This document shows positions 56,111 through 64,000 of a stretch of DNA of 64,000 nt, piece after piece. The notes under the pieces are model-generated. The model searched no databases. It saw only the letters and a list, made by a program, of their open reading frames with translations, and was not told where the DNA came from. The stretch comes from Paralvinella palmiformis (lineage: Eukaryota > Annelida > Polychaeta > Terebellida > Alvinellidae): NCBI GenBank assembly GCA_025642065.1, contig JAODUP010001053.1:124001-188000 (forward strand), given 5' to 3'. The position numbers and the translations under genes are program-made. Numbering within the stretch: the first letter of the stretch is position 1; the number at the start of each line of letters is the position of its first letter.

Positions 56111-56613
56111 TATGGAATGCACTCCCAGCAGAATGGTGCACAGTGACAATTATTCGAAAATATTAAATTATTATCCCAATTCACCCCCCCCCCCAAAGCA
56201 CACATATATACACACTAGCTGACAATGAGGCAAATATTCACCAAGCATCTTTAACATCTATCTCAAACAGTGTATTCGCCTACAAAGTCATCCTCAAACC
56301 ACATGTCATTCATCCCCTCATATACGATTGCAACTGTTTACGACTTTTAGCCGTTTAACATGTCTAGCAAGTTGTAGAAGAAGATAAAATATGCTTCATC
56401 TGTTGAAAACTGTATTTAACAATAATAGTTTGAATTTTCAATAACAATAATTAAACATTGTTAATTACATTTTTGATAATTCATATAATGATTTTCAATA
56501 TGTAATGTTTCTGATTCGTTGTTGTTGGTACCGCCGCTGTATTATTATTATTATTATTTTGTTATCAACGTATATCTGTATATGTCACTATGTCATCTGT
56601 ATATGTCACTATT

Positions 56614-56720
56614 TCATGGTAGGACAAATGAACCGAGAACCTTCCGGAGGTAATGAGTCGATTTGGAAGATGAAACATCCTTCAGTCGGTGGCTAACCGC
56701 GCTACCAGTAAGGCCACGGA
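56614..56720 (-). repeat. SINE family A copy with internal deletion
   Basis: Reverse copy with GGAAGATGAAACATCCTTCA joined to the head side GCGCTACCAGTAAGGCCACG; the B-box part is lost. Confidence 0.8.
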
Positions 56721-56739
56721 AAATTCTTTATCTGCTGTT

Positions 56740-57600
56740 GTTAGTGTTGTTGTTAGTGTTGTTGTTAGTGTTGTTGTTAGTATTGTTGTTGATGTTGTTA
56801 GTATTGTGTTGCAGTTTTTGGCGTTGTTCTCTTCTCCTTCTTGTTATTTTTCAGTTGTGACAGCACCTCGTCGAAATATTTTACACGTCGAATAAAGGAA
56901 TGCATAGTTTGATCCGGATTGTCTTATCCGGGAGCGACAGACGATTGGACAACCAATCTTCGTCGATCAATGTTCGGCCGTCCTAAAACATAGACATCTA
57001 ATTGGCTTCCAAGAAGAACCACGTGACATACTTATTACATCTGTACATCGTTAATGTGTTTTAGTGTATTACTAGATACCGTAGCTTATCGTCAGATTTC
57101 CCGTTAAGAGATTAGGATTTAACAACATCCGGTACAAAAAGGTCAGCTTACCTTTGGCCTCTAGCTGGATACAGGCAGTCTACCCTAAATCTCGAAGCGT
57201 CATATGGCAACTTTTCCAAGTCAATTTGTGTTTCACGTTATGTCAATATGTGTATCATGTTATTATATCAATATGTGTATTGCGTTATTATAATCATGCT
57301 TCAGATGGCGTTTGATATTATGTTGTTGTTGGTGTTATTATAGTTTTTTTCGCCGTACTCCATTTTAGACAATAAAGCAGCTTAAACGAGCGACGTTTTC
57401 TCATTTCTTGTTTATGAGCCAAATACAGTAAACTCTCCATTCTGGATGCCGATCGTGTCTTTTCTACTGTCCAGTAAATCCCCCTTTCAGATGGCCAAAT
57501 TTTACTGAACCATTTTATTTATTTATGATTAGCCTCACAACTGATTCATTGTTGTCAAACGCTTTCTCCAGTTCTGTGATGTTATCATTAATAAAGTAAC
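56740..57600. other. Intergenic with GTT-rich block, no gene seen
   Basis: GTTGTTAGT repeat units at 56736-56815; the rest is AT-rich without recognised features. Confidence 0.6.
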
Positions 57601-57699
57601 AATTATTATCGGATATCATAAACGCCGACTGTGAATATTATAATCGTAATGGTTGATATATGTGTCATGTGTCTGATCGTAATCAAAACGCCGCTTTTA

Positions 57700-58025
57700 A
57701 GCATAATCATCTTCATCATCATCTTCATCGTTATCATCACCATCATCTTTATCATTATCATCATCACCATCACCACCATCATCAGCATCAGCATCATCAT
57801 CATGGCAAACAGTACCACCACCACTGCCGCCACCTAGAGCGTTCCGATTGTCCAATCGTTGGAGTGGTGCACCGCAAACCTTACGGCCCCATGTTCCAGT
57901 CGTGACCAGCGCCGAACCTTAACAACCGAACTCAGCACTGTCACCACTACTACCACTGCCATCATCATTGTCGTCATCGTGGCAAATAATACTACCAGCA
58001 TCATCATCATAATGGCAAACAGCAA
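57700..58025. repeat. (ATC)n-rich low-complexity block
   Basis: ATCATC/ATCACC units at 57708-57803 and again around 57960-58010 around a more complex segment. Confidence 0.85.
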
Positions 58026-58224
58026 ACAGTAAATCGATTCATCACCTATAGACAACATATCAAAGGCCTCGTGATTGATGTCGTTGCGGTCACAGGCAGA
58101 CGACAACAAACACAGACTAGAATACGGCCACATGATTGTCAAGTACGTAGAGCCCTGACATCGTGTCGTACCGGGCACAGACGGCACATTATATAGATCT
58201 ACGCTTACAACATGCACATCAGTT

Positions 58225-58580
58225 TGTTTTGTGTTTCGGGGGAGAATCCCCAGCCTGTCGCTTATTCGGCACAACCTCTATGTTTGAGTGATTGAGAAAT
58301 CAGCTCCCCCCACTCACAGGGGAGCAGTACGGAAAGATGGATCCGAAATACCCTGAGGGTGGTTGCTGCCAGAGTGTTTTACGTCCTCAAGGGGGTTTTA
58401 ACATCCCCCTTTATTTTTAACTATTCAGTGGAGAAGGCAGTGCCACTTAACTTGAGCAACCACCCACGATGTTGTGAGCCGAGAAATTAATCTCTGGAAA
58501 AGTTTCGACCTCTTATTGGGTTCGAACCTGTGACCGTTGGCACCAAGTGCCGGGTGCTTAACCGCTAGGCCGCCGGAGCT
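58225..58580 (-). repeat. SINE family C copy 2
   Basis: Same element and orientation as 32971-33322. The head here is cleaner: CGGCGGCCTAGCGGTTAAGC (A box) and ACAGGTTCGAACCC (B box) on the minus strand. Confidence 0.88.
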
Positions 58581-58629
58581 CACAGGCACATAAGTCGGCG
58601 GCCGCTCTCGATATTTATACGCCAATTAA

Positions 58630-59010
58630 TCGACATTTCGCTCGGATACGAGAAAGCACCCGAAACAATGGCCAGCCGACGACTCCAGTACGGGCGCACC
58701 TTTAATATCGAAACGAGCCACAGCATGGCTCGTTCCGGGCTTCCGTTGTGTGCTAATTGCGCGGCAACGATGGCCGTAATTAGTAACTCCGCCGCCGAAA
58801 CTTCGGCCCGCTCTCATGCCCCCGTTCCAGCTACCGTAATTAGGGGGAAGCCCCTCCACCGGAAATAAGGTTATGGAAATAGTGACGTCTGGCTGTGTGG
58901 GGGACGGAATTGCGGCTAAATCTAGTGGGAAGGCGGACGCGGTATAATTTATCACCGCCGGCGCTGGGCAGTGTTCGGACGGACGACGAATTGTTGGCCG
59001 AAAAGTACAC
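58630..59010. promoter_or_regulatory. CpG-rich block with paired GTAATTAG sites
   Basis: Repeat-free CpG-rich segment with two GTAATTAG homeodomain-type cores (about 58775 and 58835). Long open frames on both strands overlap here without a recognisable domain. Confidence 0.3.
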
Positions 59011-60891
59011 AAGGCCATTTTAGCTAGAATTATTAATGAACACGATCGATGTATGTCAGTCAGTTAATGGATCATGATCGTATCGAATTGGAATCGAAAC
59101 GGGAAATAGTTTCTGTCTTTCTCAATAATCATTTGCTTAATCCGCTTATATTTACCTTTTTCCATATACTGAGTGAGTGACTGAGTGAGTGAGTGAGTCC
59201 GTAACGTTTTGTTTAACCTCAGCGCTGGTTAACCTAGAAATTATTGTTGATGGCCTAGTTTAAATTGTGATGAATTGATGACGCCGAAATAGTAGAAGTA
59301 CTAGTAGCACTAGCAGTAGTACTAGTAGCACTAGTAGTAGAAGTAATAGCAATATCAGAAACATTAGTAATGATGTAAAACGGAAATGATTCACCAGATA
59401 CAGTTCTACTACAGCTACTACTACAGTTACAGCTAGATACATAATCTCCTTCTGGGTACTCGATAAATATTCGTGTTCTCAATAACAACAATTACCAATA
59501 TGTTTTATACACTTAGGGGAAAATAACATGATACTGACATGGATGATTAACTTGTTTGTTATAGAGAGAGGGGGGGGGTCATTATAATAAAAGCTCGGAG
59601 TAAAACAGCTTATACATGTATACTGCAGGGGAAAGATGTGGGATATTCTACCATTAAAATATTCATTTTAATTCTTGCCCCGCCTAAACAGAATATTCTA
59701 TATATTAGTGAGTCTTTCATAACTATTTGTTGGTTAGTGAATAATTAAATTATTATTATTATTAGAAATTTATTAATATAAATTAAATTATGCAGCTTTG
59801 GGAATCTTGCGAAATATTTATCTGGATAAAATCCTTTTTGTAGCTGGGTGTCTTGGATTGTTCACGCATATTCATATTCCGTTGTTGTGTTTTTTAAAAA
59901 TAAATTCTGTGTCAAATATCGGGATTTGGTCAAATGGTTGCCCAAAGATCAGGGTTGGTCAGATTATAAGTCGGGTACGAATGGCCTCGAAACTACAACA
60001 CCAAGTAACAGATTATTCCTAAAGTGTGTACGCCATTGTTCTAAAAAATGCTTTGACCACTGTCGCGGCCGACAATGGCTTCCATAATCTCACCAAACCG
60101 GATATCGTCTGCATTCCGGGTAGCTGCGCCAGTTTCTACGAAATCGTACCAAATTCGGTGAGACTGGCTATAACATGTTAGCTTCTATAATTGATATGAT
60201 TATCCTAGGGAGTGGTGTCCGTTTTTATGCTGCTTGGTCAGGTGATTGTCATGTTGTCAATGAATCAAATAAAATCGAATGCAACCTCGCACTTGTCAAT
60301 AACATTTGTCCATATAAACGTAGGGCGTGCACGACTTAGAACGGGGAGGTGAGGTTGATGTACCATTAGAGGGTGGAAAAGTTTGATTAACATCAGCTGA
60401 GCAACACCTTTCAAGCCATATTGCCGATAAATCGACTTGTAATCGATGTTCGTAGTCGGTTGTTGCTGTTTTCAGGTCGTGCCATATTTGTAGGACGACC
60501 TGCAAGGCACTTTTGATATTTTTTTATCTTAATATTCGACTGACTTCCCGAGACAAAGGTCAGCATCGGAAAGGCTGACCTAGTTTCAAACAACAATAAA
60601 GATGTACCTGCTGATTATTATGCCTATTAATATGCACCTGCGATTTTTCAACCGTAAACTATTCTAGGTGCATGTTGCCGCTAATTAAACCATATATAGT
60701 AATTTGTATCAGTGTATGTGCCAAGTATCGCTAATTGCAAATCAAAGAGTGACTTTATAAACAATATAATCTTTCAGTATGGAAACTTCTTGGAAATTAA
60801 GTGTCCATATTGGCATAATTGTTTTTATTGTAGTAAATGATATATGTTAAATTGTTAACACAATTAAACCTGTATATGTAATCGTACATGT

Positions 60892-60931
<40 letters not shown>

Positions 60932-60980
60932 ATGAATATTATTTAACGACACATCGGCATAATTTAGACCATTCAGTGTC
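59011..60980. other. Intergenic, no gene recognised
   Basis: GAGT tract near 59170-59198, AGT-rich block 59290-59345, AT tract 60894-60930. Open frames at 59848-60087 (+) and 60296-60505 (-) have no recognisable motif. Confidence 0.5.
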
Positions 60981-60984
60981 ATAA

Positions 60985-61260
60985 TATAATATTATTAGAA
61001 TGACCGAAATGGCAGTTATTTAACGTGGCTGACAATCTCAAATGAGGGAGATGCATGTGGTCTGTGATTTATAGCTTCCCCGCGGAGACTAATTCTAAAT
61101 AAATTTAGAATAAATGGCATATTCGATGGAGAAAACCTTGCCAGTTGCCTGGTTGGATAAAAAAAACTCCCCCCTACTATAGTGCCACGACCGAGGCGCG
61201 AACCCGCTACCTTCCGCACAGAATGACCATAGCCCTAGGTAAATAGTTTCACACTCTACC
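60985..61260 (-). repeat. SINE family B copy
   Basis: Reverse copy: GACCGAAATGGCAG tail side, TAAATTTAG core, head side TAGCCCTAGGTAAATAG. Confidence 0.88.
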
Positions 61261-61551
61261 CTACGTCCTTAATTGGTTCCAAAAACCGTACGTAAACCGG
61301 ACATAATGCCTTATAATTGCCTTTCGATGTAATTATTTTATGTAATGTTTTTATTTCATTTTAAATTGTTGTTTTTAGCTTCTTTGGTAATTTCATTGCT
61401 ATTTTTTTTATTATTTCGCATCCTTTTATTTTCACGTAGCTGACCAAGCTGAGTGACGTAACTTGGGACGTAATGTCATTCCCTGAAATGAAATTTACTC
61501 TAGAAAAGTGGCATATAGGTGATTTGACGTAAGGCGATGTATTACCATATA

Positions 61552-61594
<43 letters not shown>

Positions 61595-61979
61595 ATTTAA
61601 ATGAACTCCAGTAGCAGGTTCTGGCCATAGTATTGACCGTTTACCAAGCAACAGGTAATTGTAATTACCAAAATGTAATTTGATAATTCTCACCTTTGTA
61701 GAAATCATTAATATTATATAAACCATCTACGCACGTGTCCGCACCTCATTGTCTGCGCATGACTCTGAATAAATGACGCATACATCACCATAAATCAGAT
61801 CGTTCTTTAGTTTCTGTGTTAAGGATGCGTTATGAATTCTAACTATACGTTATGACGTAATAGCTCCATCCCACTATACACACATATACACCTAAATACG
61901 CATATAAATAGAGTACATGGAGACGCCATTGGGTAAGCGTTTTGGCAAGAAATATATTGTGGGTGGGGTGCCATGTCAT

Positions 61980-62166
61980 GCCGTGGCGCTGCTGGTATGT
62001 ATTTCATTCCACCTAATACTATTATGAATGGATCTGTGTTCGAATCCCGACGTGGGCATATCTGAAGGTTGTTTCATCTTTGACTTCGCTTCATTACATT
62101 TGGAGGTCGCTTGGCCCATTTAGCGTAGCATGTTAACGAAAATGGCCGTAAAACACCAATCATCAA
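61980..62166 (+). repeat. SINE family A copy
   Basis: Degraded head, then GTGTTCGAATCCCGACG, middle, and tail GGCCGTAAAACACCAATCATC. Confidence 0.88.
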
Positions 62167-62184
62167 GTACATTAAAATGCTCAC

Positions 62185-62451
62185 GGCTGCACGATCTTCA
62201 TGCAAGATGGCGCTCAACCAAAGGTAGTCACTGACTTCCTGAAGAACAACCCAGAGATAAACCCAGTTGAGGACTTGGGGACTATTATGAAAGATAAGGT
62301 GGCATACAAGCGCTGAAAACCTGAGGCAACCAATCAAGGAAGTTTGGGACACTGAAATCACACAGGAGTACTGTGAATCTCTGGTATCCCGCATGCCGTG
62401 TTGCATCCAAGCAGTCAGTGACAGCAAAGGGGGACATACTAAATACTAAAA
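62185..62451 (+). pseudogene. Tc1/mariner-like transposase C-terminal remnant
   Basis: Translates to IFMQDGAQPKVVTDFLKN, then NPEINPVEDLGTIMKDKVA, a stop, and after a frameshift NLRQPIKEVWDTEITQEYCE and ending SKGGHTKY plus stop. This is the classical Tc1-type C-terminus containing the second catalytic Asp (QDGA) and the NPxE position. About 20 residues between KN and NPE and about four after GAQP are missing compared with the family. The stop and frameshift show it is dead. Confidence 0.85.
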
Positions 62452-62557
62452 CGTAGTGACACTGACACTTTTAGATGTTGTTGATGATAATTGTAAAAGC
62501 TCAGATGTCTTATAACCAACACGAAATTAAATATTATTGACCGCTTTCGAATTAAAC

Positions 62558-62620
62558 CCCGTTACATTTGGAGGCAGCTCGGCCCAATTAGCCTCACGTA
62601 TATGTAAACGAGGGCCTCAT
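62558..62620 (+). repeat. SINE family A tail fragment
   Basis: Only CGTTACATTTGGAGGCAGCT and GGCCCAATTAGCCTCACG remain. Confidence 0.65.
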
Positions 62621-62671
62621 ATTACTGATCTACAGTTTGGATGGTAATAAATGCGATATGCCAGTTAAGCT

Positions 62672-62676
62672 TAATG

Positions 62677-62724
<48 letters not shown>
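62672..62724. repeat. (AT)n tract
   Basis: About 26 AT units. Confidence 0.95.
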
Positions 62725-62725
<1 letters not shown>

Positions 62726-62841
62726 CTAGATGGTGGGCGGTCTTGTTTTGTTGACGGCGCCGGGCCGCCATTGACACTGACCTATCTATGTCATAGTAAA
62801 TGGCTCAAGTTCAGTAATTATTTCGACCTTTTCCGAGGCGC

Positions 62842-63643
62842 ATGCGTAGTGAAGGGAATCGTAGGTTTCGGGTCGACTCTGGAGATGAGTACGACACATT
62901 TACCATTGATCCAGACGAGACTCCACAGAGATGTCGTGTTAGAATTGTTTTGCGACCAGAAAAGGGACTTTATAATCTTAAACAAGTGTATCATGATACG
63001 GATGAAGGGTTACAGACAATAAATATGCGTAACTTTTCTCCTCAAGTCCAAAAATATCCAGTTAGTTTTATAAATCAATGAGAGTCGTCTATTGGAATCC
63101 CATAATGACTGGAACTGTGTAAGCTTCATCAAAATGCCACCTATCAGTCTGTAATGGTATTCAAATTTATGACTATGATATATACCTCATTAGCCTTGGG
63201 AGGGGGGAGGGGAATATATGTGACTAGCTACGGTCGATATAATCGTGTAGTCGTTGAACACGTTTTGGTTTCTGAACAGATTTGAATCATAAACATTGGC
63301 AAAGCATGTATTTAATCATACCGAAATGTGTCTGCCTAACTTCGGAGTTCACGTGGAAACATTCACTCCGATCTCTTCAGCTGTGTGTTGAGCAGATTTG
63401 AAAACACCGGTTCATAAATAATTTTTGCAGATGAGAAAATATGAAATGCTTAGATACTATCTAAATCGGGAACTCCAACATATTACCCTTCCAATGAAAC
63501 CAAAACATGAAGATTATACTAAGTTTAGACGGTGTTTGTATATATATATATATGAACGACTGCTGTATGAGAATTGTAGATCAGTAGACTGTGAAAACAT
63601 TTGCCTGGCTTCACAGGTTTGGAGTCTCAACCACATATCTTAG
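62842..63643 (+). CDS. Candidate two-exon coding region, product unrecognised
   Basis: An open frame at 62842-63060 encodes MRSEGNRRFRVDSGDEYDTF and on to VQKYP (73 codons), acidic and without low complexity. It meets a plausible donor gttagt at 63061. An acceptor ttttgcag ends at 63430 and opens 63431-63643 in the same phase (MRKYEMLRYYLNRELQH onwards). Joined they would give about 143 residues. Against it: the second exon translates through a short AT microsatellite, the start context is weak (GCGCATGC), and I recognise no family. The start sits in a GCGCATGCG motif like an NRF1 site, and CpG-rich sequence precedes it, which would fit a promoter. The gene could continue beyond the window. 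Confidence 0.25.
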
Positions 63644-64000
63644 TTCTTATTACTCTCGTCAGATGGCGCGTTGGAGGCGGAAATCGTGTACTGAGTTGGG
63701 TTTTTCAATTATTATTTTGTGTTTAATCAGTTACACAATATTGGCGCTTAATACTAAATTTTAGCATAATCAATTGCATTCTATATTATCAATATTATGA
63801 AATGAAGTCAGCACGTCTTCGAATATTAATTTGCCGTGGCGTTGCATAAAATATTAGATGTTCGGCCATCTTTGTACAATAATGTTTTAACATTTGTTCA
63901 TCTAGGAGATACTAAGTTGGTGTTAGTTATTTTATATTTATTTGAACATAAAATAGTAGTTATAATATATATATAAATGTTGTATTAAAACGAAATATTT

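Noticed and set aside
58626..59018. 130-codon minus-strand open frame
   Set aside because: CpG-rich block open on both strands; part of it overlaps the SINE C flank and no family motif is visible.
59848..60087. 79-codon plus-strand frame with KWLPKDQGWSDYK
   Set aside because: Not low complexity, but no family, start context or splice partner could be found.
60296..60596. Two overlapping minus-strand frames of 61-69 codons
   Set aside because: Complex composition but no recognisable motif, no clear splice sites and no neighbouring exon.

Overview
This is animal nuclear DNA, not bacterial. Its two well-supported genes are split by GT-AG introns, tRNA-derived SINEs occur on both strands, and very long microsatellites (AT, CA/GT, TGAG, ATC) are everywhere. 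Decayed CR1-like LINE and Tc1-like transposase pieces are also present. Gene content and repeat style fit an invertebrate, perhaps a mollusc; that placement is inference from general character, not from a diagnostic sequence.

Layout. 1-640: minus-strand CR1-like LINE fragment running off the left edge. 1239-9575 (+): seven coding exons that join in frame into a 570-residue UNC93-like membrane protein. 9.6-19.0 kb: a gene-poor stretch with a 42-bp minisatellite, a perfect ten-unit 21-bp array, compound CA/CT blocks and SINEs, ending in a block with CRE-like and nuclear-receptor-like sites. 19315-25980 (+): four exons joining in frame into a 292-residue receptor-like protein with signal peptide, one Ig domain, one membrane helix and a tail carrying three PPxY motifs; a TATA/initiator core promoter lies upstream. 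26-37 kb: intergenic, with a 67-bp minisatellite, SINEs and tetranucleotide tracts. 37194-38120 (-): a 308-residue protein in one large exon with a divergent alpha-crystallin/Hsp20-like domain. 38.2-62.8 kb: mostly SINE copies of several families, microsatellites, an RT remnant (55.7-56.1 kb), a Tc1-like transposase remnant (62.2-62.45 kb) and three CpG-rich repeat-poor blocks. 62842-63643 (+): a weakly supported two-exon coding candidate near the right edge.

The three main genes do not form an obvious pathway. The points most worth following are: (1) complementary dinucleotide repeats at the two ends of UNC93 introns 1 and 6, next to acceptors with almost no polypyrimidine tract; (2) the Ig-TM-triple-PPxY protein, whose design suggests a surface receptor coupled to Nedd4-type ubiquitin ligases; (3) the divergent Hsp20-like protein in Ser/Arg-rich flanks; (4) a young SINE-like family with a tRNA-like module in its middle and a GTGA tail.
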